A stretch of 64,000 bases of DNA from Limosilactobacillus reuteri subsp. reuteri (GTDB lineage Bacteria; Bacillota; Bacilli; Lactobacillales; Lactobacillaceae). Where the stretch lies: NCBI RefSeq assembly GCF_000016825.1, contig NC_009513.1, positions 441,501 to 505,500 on the forward strand, in the 5' to 3' direction. Position numbers and translations under genes: made by a program. Below are positions 18,628-27,649 of this stretch, one piece after another (the first letter of the stretch is position 1; every line of letters begins with the position of its first letter). The notes beneath the pieces are model-generated. The model saw only the letters and a program-made list of their open reading frames with translations. It was not told the origin of the DNA and did no database searches.

Positions 18628-19510
18628 AGGCTTCTTTCGCCGGAAATGGTTTTTGAGAATTATTTCGTTAATCCTAGCACTCTTTCTATTCATGTATGTA
18701 AATGGGAGCAAAAGCGGCTTCCTTCGTCAAAATACTCGGAATAATAACCAGAGTAGTGCTTTAATGTCGAATAAATCCGTTACCCTTCGAATGCCCCTTG
18801 ATGTGACAATTGATAATAATAAGTATATTGTCAGCGGGTATCCTCAATATGTTAAGGTTAAGGTAACCGGTCCTTCCGCATTGGTTACAACTACCTCTAA
18901 TACTCAAAATTTTAAGGTGTATGCGGATTTGTCTGACTTGACTCCTGGTAAACACCGAGTAAAGTTAAAAACGAGTGGGTTAAATTCAGAATTAACTTCT
19001 AAAATTGAGCCACAATATATTAATGTTAATATTCAACCACGCAAGACGATTACAATGAAAGTAACTATTCGTTTGAGTACTAGAGATTTGGATAATGGCT
19101 ATAAGCTTGGACGTCCACATAGTGATATTCAGACTGTCCAAGTTACTGGTTCACGAGATGAAGTTAATAAAGTAAATCGAATTGTTGCTTTTGTAGCAAT
19201 TCCGCACGATGCAAAGGATAATATTGCACGACAGGTAACACTACAAGCAATTGATCGGAATGGTCAAACACTTAATGTTGTGACTTCACCAACTACTACT
19301 AATGTTTCTATTCCTATTTCTGCGGGTTCACAAAGCAGCAGTTCAAATGATAGTTCATCAAGTAGTAGTGGTAGTGAAGAGAGTGAAGAAGCAAAGAGTA
19401 ATTCAAGAGCAACATCGCGAAATGACTCTTCAGATTCTTCATCTGAAACATCCCAATCTTCAAGTAGTATAAGCAATGAAGATTCAAGTTCAAGTAGTCG
19501 AAATCAATAA
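18611..19510 (+). CDS. cdaR: CdaA regulatory protein CdaR (YbbR domains)
   Basis: A 299-residue protein with one N-terminal membrane helix (about 15-32) and two visible extracytoplasmic YbbR-like repeats (for example VTIDNNKYIVSGYPQYVKVK and KLGRPHSDIQTVQVTGS). It ends in a tail of about 55 residues made mostly of Ser, Asn, Glu and Asp. CdaR binds CdaA and tunes c-di-AMP output. The Ser-rich tail is low complexity and probably sits in or spans the cell wall. AAAGGAGG lies within the end of cdaA, giving translational coupling. Confidence 0.9.
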   Translation: MGKDTKGFFRRKWFLRIISLILALFLFMYVNGSKSGFLRQNTRNNNQSSALMSNKSVTLRMPLDVTIDNNKYIVSGYPQYVKVKVTGPSALVTTTSNTQNFKVYADLSDLTPGKHRVKLKTSGLNSELTSKIEPQYINVNIQPRKTITMKVTIRLSTRDLDNGYKLGRPHSDIQTVQVTGSRDEVNKVNRIVAFVAIPHDAKDNIARQVTLQAIDRNGQTLNVVTSPTTTNVSIPISAGSQSSSSNDSSSSSSGSEESEEAKSNSRATSRNDSSDSSSETSQSSSSISNEDSSSSSRNQ

Positions 19511-19537
19511 TAAAGATACACATAGAGGAGAAGTGAA

Positions 19538-20893
19538 ATGAAGTTAAAATATTTTGGAACTGATGGAGTTCGTGGAGTTGCAAATCAAGATTTAAGTCCA
19601 GAATTGGCGTTCCGTGTTGGTCGCGCAGGTGGATATGTCCTTACTCGGCACTCAGAACGAAAACAACCTCAAGTATTAGTTGCTCGTGATACACGAATTT
19701 CAGGTGAAATGCTAGAAAATGCATTGATTGCTGGATTATTATCCGTTGGTATTGAAGTTTTACGGCTAGGGGTTGTCACTACTCCCGGGGTTGCTTACCT
19801 TGTTCGGGCACAAGAAGCTGATGCTGGAGTTATGATTACTGCTAGTCATAACCCAATTAAATATAACGGGATTAAATATTTTGGTGGTAATGGATTTAAA
19901 TTATCAGATGAATTGGAATATGAAATTGAACAATTACTAGATGCTGAAGAAGATACGTTGCCACGACCATCTGATGCAGGCTTAGGAACAGTTGCTGATT
20001 ATCATGAGGGAGCATTAAAGTACACTTCATTCTTGGAACAAACTGTTTCAAGTGATCTTGAAGGATTAAAAGTGGTAGTTGATGCTGCTAATGGTGCAAC
20101 AAGTGGCTTTATCTCTAATCTTTTTGCTGATATGAATGTGGACTTTATTCCAATTAATGATCAACCAGATGGCTTAAATACTAACCTAAATTGTGGATCA
20201 ACTCACCCAGAGAGCCTCCAAAAAGCGGTTGTGGAAAATAATGCTGATCTTGGAGTAGCATTTGATGGTGATGGTGACCGTTGCATTGCTGTTGATAATG
20301 AGGGAAATATTGTTGACGGTGATAAGATTATGTATATCTGTGGTAAGTACATGGATAAGAAGGGATTACTTAAGAAAGATACAGTAGTTACAACTGTGAT
20401 GAGTAATCTGGGAATGTACAAAGCTTTAGAAGCACACAACTTAAAGAGTGTTAAGACTAAGGTTGGTGACCGGTATGTTGTTGAGGAAATGCTGAAAAAT
20501 GGTTATAACCTTGGTGGTGAACAATCAGGACATATTATTTTCTTAGATCACAATACAACTGGGGATGGAATGCTTACCGCACTGCAACTCTTGTCTGTAG
20601 TTAAAGACTCTGGGAAGACACTCGCTGAATTGGCAAATGATGTAACAACTTATCCACAAGAGCTATTGAATATTAAGGTAGCAGATAAAACTACTGCAAT
20701 GGAGAATCAAAAATTAAAGGAAATTATTGCGCAAGTCGAGAAAGAAATGAACGGGGATGGACGGGTTCTTGTTCGTCCTAGTGGAACTGAACCTCTTTTG
20801 CGCATTATGGCTGAAGCAGCTACGCCAGAATTAGTTCATGAATACGTTGAACGGATCGGTGATGTTGCCCGCGCGGAATTAGAAGTAGAATAA
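19538..20893 (+). CDS. glmM: phosphoglucosamine mutase
   Basis: A 451-residue alpha-D-phosphohexomutase converting glucosamine-6-P to glucosamine-1-P for UDP-GlcNAc. The phosphoserine loop TASHNP has Ser103, the metal loop is DGDGDR and the phosphate-binding loop is RPSGTEP. GlmM is also known to bind and inhibit CdaA. GGAGAAG precedes ATG; a hairpin terminator follows, separating it from glmS. Confidence 0.97.
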
Positions 20894-20904
20894 CTTGAGA
20901 AGTG

Positions 20905-20950
20905 AAAAAGCGAGGCTGGAAGAAAATTTATTCTTCTAGTCTCGCTTTTT
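20905..20950 (+). terminator. cda-glmM operon terminator
   Basis: AAGCGAGGCTGGAAGAA pairs with TTCTTCTAGTCTCGCTT with two G-U pairs and a T5 run. The arm shares the GAGGCTGG core of the dispersed repeat. Confidence 0.8.
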
Positions 20951-20997
20951 AATCTTTTAATAAATTTTAAATCATATAGACCAATCTAATAAAATAA

Positions 20998-21026
20998 TTG
21001 ACAAGATAATCTAAAAACTGTACTAT
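20998..21026 (+). promoter_or_regulatory. glmS promoter
   Basis: TTGACA (20998-21003), a 17-base spacer and TACTAT (21021-21026). It leaves a leader of about 70 bases before the ATG. I see no glmS ribozyme in this leader. Confidence 0.7.
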
Positions 21027-21060
21027 ACAATACAGTTGATTAGATTTAGTGATAATCACT

Positions 21061-21076
21061 AGTTATCTATACCAAT
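21061..21076 (-). promoter_or_regulatory. candidate NagR/YvoA (dre) operator in the glmS leader
   Basis: On the minus strand the site reads ATTGGTATAGATAACT, near-identical to the dre operators bound by the GntR-family regulator NagR (YvoA), which senses amino-sugar phosphates. A second half-matching site with ATTGGTCTAT lies on the minus strand at 20971-20985, upstream of the promoter. NagR control of glmS is established in streptococci; here it is inferred from the motif. Confidence 0.55.
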
Positions 21077-21101
21077 TTTATTTAAAGGATGGAATTTAAT
21101 T

Positions 21102-22922
21102 ATGTGTGGAATTGTTGGAGTTACAGGAACTGACAAGAGTTTGTCAATTCTAATTGATGGATTAAAGCGGCTTGAATATCGTGGATATGACTCTGCAGGA
21201 GTTTACGTTAATGATCAACAAGGACATGATTACCTTGTAAAGCGGCCAGGTCGGATTGCTAATCTAGAAGCGGCCCTTGGAGAAGAAGTTCATGGTTTAG
21301 CCGGTATTGGTCATACCCGGTGGGCTACTCATGGTGAACCAAACGAAGCCAATGCTCACCCTCAATACTCTCAAGACGAACGGTTCTACTTAGTTCATAA
21401 CGGTGTAATTGAAAATTATGCTGATTTAAAGAAAGAATACTTATCTGACATTAACTTTGTTAGTCAAACTGATACAGAAGTAATTGTTCAATTAGTTGAT
21501 AAATTTGTAGTTGAATCTGGAATGTCAACAGAAGCAGCCCTCCTTAAGGTTCTTCGTTTAATCAGCCCAGATTCTTCATATGCATTTGTATTGATGGATA
21601 AAGAACAACCAGATACATTATTTGTTGCTAAAAATAAGAGTCCATTACTAGTCGGTATTGCTGATGGTTACAACATGGTTGGTTCTGATGCAATGTCAAT
21701 GATTAAAGAAACTAATACCTTTATGGAAATCGGTGACCACGAGTTGGTAATCGTTAAGCCAGATCACGTTACTGTTAAAGACTTTGATGGTAATGAGATT
21801 GATCGGCCAACATTTAAGGTTGATATGGATGCTAATGCCGCAGATAAAGGTGCGTACCCATACTACATGTTAAAGGAAATTGACGAGCAACCAGCTGTTA
21901 TGCGGAAGTTAGTTCAAGAATACTTTGGCGACAATGATATAGCACAAATTAATGAAGAGATGTTAAAAGATATGGCAAATGCCGACCATCTTTACATCGT
22001 TGGTGCCGGTACAAGTTATCATGCCGGTTTAGTAGGTGCGCGTATTTTCGAAAAACTTTGTGGAATTCCTACATCTGTTCATATTTCATCAGAATTTGCT
22101 TATGAACAACCACTTCTTTCTAAGAAGCCATTCTTTATCTTCTTAAGTCAAAGTGGGGAAACTGCTGATAGTCGTGAAGTGCTTGTTAATGTTAATAAGC
22201 ATAATTGGCCAAGTTTAACAATTACGAATGTTGATAAGTCAACGCTTTCTCGTGAAGCAACTTACACTGAATTACTTTACGCTGGTCCAGAAATTGCCGT
22301 AGCTTCAACAAAGGCTTACACTGCCCAAATTGCTGTCGAAGCTATTCTTGCTCAAGCATTGGGTGTCTACATGGATAAGCAAGCAGCTAAAGACTTTGAC
22401 GTTAAGCACCAATTAGGATTAGTTGCTAATGGTATGCAATCAATTACTGATAGCAAGAAGAAAGTAGAAGAAATTGCTTCTCGTTATCTCTCTAAATCTC
22501 CAAGCGCCTTCTACATTGGCCGGGGAATGGATTGGTCAGTATCACTTGAAGCTGCTTTGAAGTTAAAGGAAATTTCATACGTTCAAGCGGAAGGTTTTGC
22601 ATCTGGTGAATTAAAGCATGGAACAATTGCTTTAATTGAAGATCAAACTCCAGTGATTGGGATCATTACCCAAGATCGGACTGCTGGTTTAACACGGAGT
22701 AATCTTGAAGAAACACAAGCTCGTGGGGCCAATGCAATTACAATTGTTTCACGGCATCTTGCAAAAGAAGACGATACATTCGTTCTTCCCGATGTCGATG
22801 AAGTTTTGACGCCACTTCTTAGCGTAATTCCAGCACAATTGTTGGCTTACTACACTAGTCTTGGTAAGGGACTTGATGTTGATAAGCCACGTAACCTCGC
22901 AAAGTCTGTTACAGTTCAATAA
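21102..22922 (+). CDS. glmS: glutamine-fructose-6-phosphate aminotransferase (isomerizing)
   Basis: A 606-residue enzyme making glucosamine-6-P from fructose-6-P and glutamine. Cys at position 2 (MCGIVGV) is the glutaminase nucleophile, followed by GHTRWATHG and NGVIEN. Two SIS domains follow (GAGTSYHAGLVGARIFE; GRGMDWSVSLEAALKLKEISY) and the C-terminal DKPRNLAKSVTVQ. It supplies the substrate of GlmM, encoded just upstream. Confidence 0.98.
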   Translation: MCGIVGVTGTDKSLSILIDGLKRLEYRGYDSAGVYVNDQQGHDYLVKRPGRIANLEAALGEEVHGLAGIGHTRWATHGEPNEANAHPQYSQDERFYLVHNGVIENYADLKKEYLSDINFVSQTDTEVIVQLVDKFVVESGMSTEAALLKVLRLISPDSSYAFVLMDKEQPDTLFVAKNKSPLLVGIADGYNMVGSDAMSMIKETNTFMEIGDHELVIVKPDHVTVKDFDGNEIDRPTFKVDMDANAADKGAYPYYMLKEIDEQPAVMRKLVQEYFGDNDIAQINEEMLKDMANADHLYIVGAGTSYHAGLVGARIFEKLCGIPTSVHISSEFAYEQPLLSKKPFFIFLSQSGETADSREVLVNVNKHNWPSLTITNVDKSTLSREATYTELLYAGPEIAVASTKAYTAQIAVEAILAQALGVYMDKQAAKDFDVKHQLGLVANGMQSITDSKKKVEEIASRYLSKSPSAFYIGRGMDWSVSLEAALKLKEISYVQAEGFASGELKHGTIALIEDQTPVIGIITQDRTAGLTRSNLEETQARGANAITIVSRHLAKEDDTFVLPDVDEVLTPLLSVIPAQLLAYYTSLGKGLDVDKPRNLAKSVTVQ

Positions 22923-22929
22923 AATTATA

Positions 22930-22972
22930 AAGGAAGTTAGAAATGCCTTAGTTGGTTTTTCAACTTCTTTTT
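22930..22972 (+). terminator. probable glmS terminator
   Basis: GGAAGTTAGAAA pairs imperfectly with TTTTTCAACTTC, followed by T5. A weak stem, but well placed. Confidence 0.5.
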
Positions 22973-23020
22973 ATTTTTAAAGTAATTTGATGTTTTCTTT
23001 GAATTTGTTTAATAAAAGGG

Positions 23021-23049
23021 TTGACTTACATTTATGGAAACGCTATCAT
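23021..23049 (+). promoter_or_regulatory. promoter with overlapping cre (CcpA site)
   Basis: TTGACT (23021-23026), a 17-base spacer and TATCAT (23044-23049). TGGAAACGCTATCA (23035-23048), a strong match to the catabolite responsive element, covers the spacer and -10, so CcpA binding would block transcription. No ORF begins in the following 130 bases. Confidence 0.65.
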
Positions 23050-23055
23050 AATAGT

Positions 23056-23138
23056 TGCAAGGTATAAAGTAATTACCTTCTAATCAATTCTCTTTCTCTC
23101 TTATGCCGATCATCGTCTTTTAGACGGTGATTTTTTTA
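23056..23138 (+). ncRNA. candidate small RNA, CcpA-repressed, with UC-rich single-stranded segment
   Basis: From the predicted start an RNA of about 83 bases would contain a 6-bp hairpin (AAGGTA 23059-23064 with TACCTT 23074-23079), an unpaired pyrimidine segment TTCTCTTTCTCTCTT (23088-23102), then a 9-bp terminator stem (23109-23117 with 23123-23131) and T7. It contains no ORF with a ribosome binding site. The UC-rich stretch could pair with Shine-Dalgarno sequences. The gene that follows has its own -10 box, TATAAT at 23150-23155. Confidence 0.5.
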
Positions 23139-23182
23139 TTTAAACTCGCTATAATGATAAGGGTTGAAAGGGGAATAACAAC

Positions 23183-23494
23183 GTGGAAGAACAACACGAA
23201 ACGTTAACATTAATTGAGGAAATTACCCGTAATGACGGCTCAAAATATTATGAAATTGGTAATATGGTTCAAAATGGGCGTGCAGAATTAGCAGCTGAAC
23301 GGGGTTTTATTAAAGAGGTTCGTATTTTAGAACTAAATATCCCTCATTCTAAAAATGTTATTAAATATGAACACTTTATAAATACTCACTATAAGATGCA
23401 GACTGAAGCAATGGATCATTGGGAAGAATGGAAACGTCCCCCAGAGATTGAAGAGGTTGTTCAAACGATCTTAAAAGAAAATCATATTGGGTAA
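23183..23494 (+). CDS. hypothetical protein, 103 aa
   Basis: A soluble, acidic 103-residue protein beginning MEEQHETLTLIEEITRNDGS and ending in a Glu/Lys helix. Translation starts at GTG, 9 bases after AAAGGGG. I do not recognise the family; there are no membrane segments, metal motifs or DNA-binding motifs that I can see. It lies 61 bases before the acetyltransferase gene on the same strand and could be co-transcribed with it. Confidence 0.65.
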   Translation: MEEQHETLTLIEEITRNDGSKYYEIGNMVQNGRAELAAERGFIKEVRILELNIPHSKNVIKYEHFINTHYKMQTEAMDHWEEWKRPPEIEEVVQTILKENHIG

Positions 23495-23555
23495 AACAGG
23501 AAGCTGAATTATTTGGTAGTACTAAAAATGGATATAAAAATGTGGAGGTTAGGCA

Positions 23556-25421
23556 ATGAAGCCAAATTTTAATCCATCACAGGGGATGAAGTCGCACTAT
23601 TTCGTTACAGGGATAGACGGCTTACGAACATTAGCTGTCTTAGGAGTTATTATTTACCACCTATTGCCCAATGTTTTAATGGGTGGTTATTTAGGAGTGC
23701 CGCTTTTTCTATTAGTCTCTGGATATTTTGTAACCTATCAATTTAGTCGGCAGCTTAAGTATGGTGGTCATATTAATTTAGGGCATTTTTATCTAAAAAG
23801 GTTTCGGAGACTATATCCGACATTAATTGCGATGCTAATTTTAACGGCAGCGTATATTACATTATTTGCGCGAGAATTACTCCATAACATTCGAGCGGTA
23901 ATTGTTACTAATTTAACGTGGGTATATAATTGGTGGGAAATAAGTCACGGGCAGTCCTATTTTGATCAATTTGGTGGCGTTTCACCTTTTACCCATCTTT
24001 GGACATTAGGGGTTGAAGCACAATTTTATCTTCTGTGGCCCTTGATTATTACGTTGTTATTTGTGATTTTTAAGAAACTACAGAATGTGCGGCGGGTAGT
24101 TTTTATATTGGCTGTATTGTCAGCAATAGAAATGGCTGTTCTTTACGACCCGGCAAATATCAATCGGGTTTATTATGGAACTGATACACGGGCCTTTTCA
24201 CTTTTGCTTGGATCGTGGTTAGGGCTTGCCTGGCCATTAAATCGACTTCGACCTAATTTACAGGCAAATAGTCGCCGTTTACTTAATACTATAGGAATTA
24301 TTGCAACAGTATTAACCATTGTTGGCTTTTTATCATTGAATGGACAGTCATCTTTTACTTACCGCGGGGGAATGTTTCTCTATAGCTTTATTGGAATGAT
24401 ATTAATGGCTACTATTATTCACCCAGGTGCGGGGATGAATAAATGGTTTACAAATCCGGTTTTTCATTGGGTTGGGCAGCGTTCTTATGGGATTTATGTT
24501 TATCAATATCCCGTTATGGTCTTTTATGAACGATTGATCAATGTCGGCAATCATCCACTTCTCAATGCATTCGTGGAAATTATTATTATTTTAGTAGTAA
24601 GTGAAGTTTCTTACCGGTTAATTGAACGCCCATTTGCCCAGTATCAGTGGTCAAAATTACCAGCTGATCTTCAGCATGTGTTAGAAACGCATCACTTTAG
24701 TTGGCAAAGCGGGGCTAAAATGATGGTAAGTGCATTAGTTGTTGTTATTGCATTTATCGGTTTTTGTCAGCCAAACCGTGCACCAAAGAAAACAGCGGTT
24801 CAGCAACGGATAGAGCAAAATCATCAAGCTGCTGAAGAACACAATAAGAAGATTGCAAAGGGTGATAATGTTGCAGAAGCTAGTGGTAATACTTCTAAGC
24901 TTCAGAAACAGTATGATTTAACTCCGGCGCAAATAAAAGCAGCGCAGAAGTTAAAGGTAACGGCCATCGGTGATTCGGTGATGGCTGATGCCGCAGATAG
25001 TATTCAGAAATTAATGCCAAATGCTTATGTTGATGCACAAGTTGGGCGTCAAGGTTCTGCGGCTCCTGATGTTATCAAACAATTAAAGGCAGATGGGCAT
25101 TTAAACAAGATTGTTATCTTAAATTTGGGAACAAATGGTCCGATGACTCAAGATACGTTGGATAATATTTTAAGTGCAATTGGCTCTGGACACCAAATCT
25201 ATTGGGTAACTGCCCATGTTCCAACAAAGCCATGGCAGCAAACAGTTAATAATGAAATTAAAGATTTAGCCAAGAAGCATAAGAATATCCATGTGGTCGA
25301 TTGGAATAAGGCAAGTCAAGGGCACTCTGATTGGTTTGCAAGTGACAATGTACATATGGGACCAAGCGGAAATGATCATTTTGCACGGTTAATTGCAAAA
25401 ACGATCTTGACAAAAAAATAG
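23556..25421 (+). CDS. peptidoglycan O-acetyltransferase-like acyltransferase (OatA-like)
   Basis: A 621-residue two-domain protein. Residues about 15-385 are an acyltransferase-3 membrane domain (GIDGLRTLAVLGVIIYHL with the catalytic His, then about 10 helices). After an Ala/Lys/Glu-rich linker comes an SGNH esterase-like domain (about 465-621) with AIGDSVM (Ser), LNLGTNGP (Asn) and SDNVHMG (Asp/His). In Gram-positives OatA transfers acetyl groups to MurNAc O6 and gives lysozyme resistance; the related family also acts on teichoic acids, so the acceptor is inferred. A MarR gene follows by 10 bases. Confidence 0.85.
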   Translation: MKPNFNPSQGMKSHYFVTGIDGLRTLAVLGVIIYHLLPNVLMGGYLGVPLFLLVSGYFVTYQFSRQLKYGGHINLGHFYLKRFRRLYPTLIAMLILTAAYITLFARELLHNIRAVIVTNLTWVYNWWEISHGQSYFDQFGGVSPFTHLWTLGVEAQFYLLWPLIITLLFVIFKKLQNVRRVVFILAVLSAIEMAVLYDPANINRVYYGTDTRAFSLLLGSWLGLAWPLNRLRPNLQANSRRLLNTIGIIATVLTIVGFLSLNGQSSFTYRGGMFLYSFIGMILMATIIHPGAGMNKWFTNPVFHWVGQRSYGIYVYQYPVMVFYERLINVGNHPLLNAFVEIIIILVVSEVSYRLIERPFAQYQWSKLPADLQHVLETHHFSWQSGAKMMVSALVVVIAFIGFCQPNRAPKKTAVQQRIEQNHQAAEEHNKKIAKGDNVAEASGNTSKLQKQYDLTPAQIKAAQKLKVTAIGDSVMADAADSIQKLMPNAYVDAQVGRQGSAAPDVIKQLKADGHLNKIVILNLGTNGPMTQDTLDNILSAIGSGHQIYWVTAHVPTKPWQQTVNNEIKDLAKKHKNIHVVDWNKASQGHSDWFASDNVHMGPSGNDHFARLIAKTILTKK

Positions 25422-25431
25422 GAGGTTAGTA

Positions 25432-25887
25432 ATGACACACGAAGGTCAATTATTAGACAAAGCTATCAATATTTACTTAACGGGACTAAAGGGCATCGAA
25501 AGCTTTATTTCTGAACCGGCGAGTGAATATAATTTATCTTTTGAACAATTTTTGATTTTACGAAAAATCATTAACCATCCTAATATCAAACTAATGGATA
25601 TCGCCGAGCAACGGCAAGTAACAAGGAGTGCCGTCTCTCGCCAATTAAAAGTCCTTTTTCAGCAAAAATATGTTGAACAAAAAGCTGATCCAGCTGATCG
25701 ACGTCGGATGTTTTTAGTTGCAACAAAAAAAGGCAAAGATGCTGAAAGTGAGATTTGGCAAAGGATTAATCACCGCTTTGCCAATTGGGTTCAGATTTAT
25801 GGTGAAGATCGTGCTGATCAGTTTTTAACACTTTTTGAAGACTTTAATCAACAAATAATTCAGGGGAATATCCGAAAGAAGGAATAA
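25432..25887 (+). CDS. MarR-family transcriptional regulator
   Basis: A 151-residue winged-helix protein. The recognition helix region MDIAEQRQVTRSAVSRQLKVL and the wing EQKADPADRRRMFLVATKKG are diagnostic. Family members are dimeric repressors that release DNA on binding small ligands or on oxidation. GGAGG precedes ATG and the gene directly follows the OatA-like gene, so it may control that operon; no operator could be assigned. Confidence 0.9.
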   Translation: MTHEGQLLDKAINIYLTGLKGIESFISEPASEYNLSFEQFLILRKIINHPNIKLMDIAEQRQVTRSAVSRQLKVLFQQKYVEQKADPADRRRMFLVATKKGKDAESEIWQRINHRFANWVQIYGEDRADQFLTLFEDFNQQIIQGNIRKKE

Positions 25888-25891
25888 GAAA

Positions 25892-26698
25892 ATGATTAAG
25901 ATGATTGCGCTAGACCTAGATAATACGCTTTTAAATAGTAATAAAGAAATTAGTCAACGTAATGAACATGTCCTAAAGCAATTACATCAAGAGGGAATTA
26001 AGGTAGTGCTTTGTACTGGCCGCCCAATCAATGCAATTTGGCCATATATTGAACAGCTTGGTTTAACTGATTCAGATGATTACACAATTACGTTTAATGG
26101 CGGATTAGTTATTAATAATGAATCACGTGAACATCTTTTTGAATTAGGGATGAAAAAGAGTGATTTACTGCCACTATTTTCTTATGTTAAACGAAAAAAG
26201 ATTCCCCTCAATGTTTTAGACTTTGAACGGGTATACGAATTAAATGATTATCCAGGATCTATTTATCGGACAGTGTTAAAGAATATTGAATTCCAATCTT
26301 TGCCAATGAGTGATATGCCGGAAAAAACTTATAGTAAAGCTGTAATGGCAATCACCCCTGAAAAATTGTCTACTATTATAGGAGAACTTCCAGCTAATCT
26401 TAAAGCGCAGTATCATGCAGTTCAATCCCAACCGATGATAATGGAATTTTTACCTAAAAAATTAAATAAGGCGGTTGGATTGAAGGCCTTACTGGATCAT
26501 TTTGGTGATGATTTTAGTAATTTAATGACATTTGGGGATGCTGATAATGATCTTGAAATGATCAAAGCTGCGGCTCAAGGAATTGTAATGGAAAATGGTC
26601 TTCCTAACGTTAAGGCAGTGGCGACAGCAATCACAGATACAAATGATAATGATGGAGTTGCAAGGTATTGTGAACGTTATTTTGCAACACTTTTGTAA
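25892..26698 (+). CDS. Cof-type HAD-superfamily phosphatase
   Basis: A 268-residue HAD IIB (Cof) hydrolase. Motif I ALDLDNTLL, motif II in VVLCTGRP, motif III around KLNKAVGLKAL and motif IV TFGDADNDLEMI are all intact. Such enzymes dephosphorylate sugar phosphates, FMN or PLP in the cytoplasm; substrate is not predictable. It follows the MarR gene by 4 bases and ends the operon at a hairpin. Confidence 0.9.
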   Translation: MIKMIALDLDNTLLNSNKEISQRNEHVLKQLHQEGIKVVLCTGRPINAIWPYIEQLGLTDSDDYTITFNGGLVINNESREHLFELGMKKSDLLPLFSYVKRKKIPLNVLDFERVYELNDYPGSIYRTVLKNIEFQSLPMSDMPEKTYSKAVMAITPEKLSTIIGELPANLKAQYHAVQSQPMIMEFLPKKLNKAVGLKALLDHFGDDFSNLMTFGDADNDLEMIKAAAQGIVMENGLPNVKAVATAITDTNDNDGVARYCERYFATLL

Positions 26699-26723
26699 TA
26701 AAGATTGTTATAAAAAGTAAAAT

Positions 26724-26777
26724 AAAGAGTGTTTTTGGCGCAAATATGAAACTTTTGCTAAAAAAATACTCTTTTTT
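26724..26777 (+). terminator. terminator after the HAD gene
   Basis: AAAGAGTGTTTTT pairs with AAAAATACTCTTT (one G-U pair), followed by T6. Confidence 0.7.
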
Positions 26778-26928
26778 ATTTATTATTTAATGAATTTTCG
26801 ATAAAAGTTATGGCTCCCTAAAAGCTAACTAGCACAAGGGATTGCAAATTTTATAATCATATTAATTGACAACTTATATTACAAAATATTACAAAAAGCC
26901 AACGGAGAGTAGTAAATAGAAATGGTGC

Positions 26929-26945
26929 TGTTACAGCTTAGTAAT
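26929..26945 (+). promoter_or_regulatory. WalR-like box upstream of the LysM gene
   Basis: TGTTACAGCTTAGTAAT fits the WalR direct repeat TGTWAH-N5-TGTWAH with one mismatch. WalRK commonly controls cell-wall hydrolase genes in Firmicutes. The rest of 26778-27020 is AT-rich leader with ATTACAA repeats (26878-26895). Confidence 0.4.
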
Positions 26946-27020
26946 ATTAAGAGTGTAATATATAAGGTGTTGAAACGTAAAAGATAATTTGCTAAATAAT
27001 AAAGGATGGTTGTTTAATTT

Positions 27021-27632
27021 ATGATTTCTAAGAAAAACTTTGCTAAAGTATCTGCTACTCTTGGTGCAGTGGCCTTAGGTGTTAGTGCAACGGCTACTGC
27101 TGCTAATGCCGACACTATCTACACCGTGCAAAGTGGTGACACACTTTCAGGTATTTCTTACAAATTCGCAAAAGACAACAGTATGGTCAATGATCTTGCT
27201 AAGAAGAACAATATTCAAGATATTAACAAGATTTACGTTGGTCAAAAGTTAATCATCAAGAGCGATGGTGAAATTCAAGAATACAACGCTCAAAACGCAG
27301 CTAATGCAAATGTAGCTGACAATAATACTCAAGCTACTCAACAACAAACTGCACAACCTCAACAAGCTCAAAGTCAAGCTAGCCAAAGTTATACTTCAAA
27401 TGCTTCAGGTTCAGAAGCTGCTGCTAAGGCTTGGATTGCCGCTCGTGAATCTGGTGGTAACTACGGTGCTACTAACGGTCAATACATTGGTAAGTACCAA
27501 TTATCAGCATCATACCTTAACGGTGACTACTCGGCAGCTAACCAAGAACGGGTTGCTGACCAATACGTTGCAAGTCGTTACGGTTCATGGCAAAATGCTC
27601 AGGCTCACTGGCAAGCTAATGGCTGGTACTAA
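27021..27632 (+). CDS. LysM-domain secreted protein, Apf/resuscitation-like transglycosylase
   Basis: A 203-residue exported protein. A Sec signal peptide (about 1-30, ending AATAANA-D) is followed by one LysM domain (about 31-77, YTVQSGDTLSGISYKF), a Gln/Ala/Ser-rich linker and a C-terminal domain of about 75 residues starting AKAWIAARESGGNYGATNG, where the Glu of ARESGG is the likely catalytic acid of a lysozyme/transglycosylase-like fold. It resembles lactobacillus aggregation-promoting factors. It binds peptidoglycan at the cell surface. It is monocistronic. Confidence 0.88.
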   Translation: MISKKNFAKVSATLGAVALGVSATATAANADTIYTVQSGDTLSGISYKFAKDNSMVNDLAKKNNIQDINKIYVGQKLIIKSDGEIQEYNAQNAANANVADNNTQATQQQTAQPQQAQSQASQSYTSNASGSEAAAKAWIAARESGGNYGATNGQYIGKYQLSASYLNGDYSAANQERVADQYVASRYGSWQNAQAHWQANGWY

Positions 27633-27649
27633 AATTTAAACTAACAAGC

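Noticed and set aside
19264..19583. Minus-strand ORFs opposite the Ser-rich tail of cdaR
   Set aside because: Open frames opposite repeated Ser codons arise from composition; no initiation signal is seen.
20951..21101. glmS ribozyme or riboswitch in the glmS leader
   Set aside because: The leader of about 70 bases after the promoter is too short for the ribozyme, and no conserved core could be recognised.
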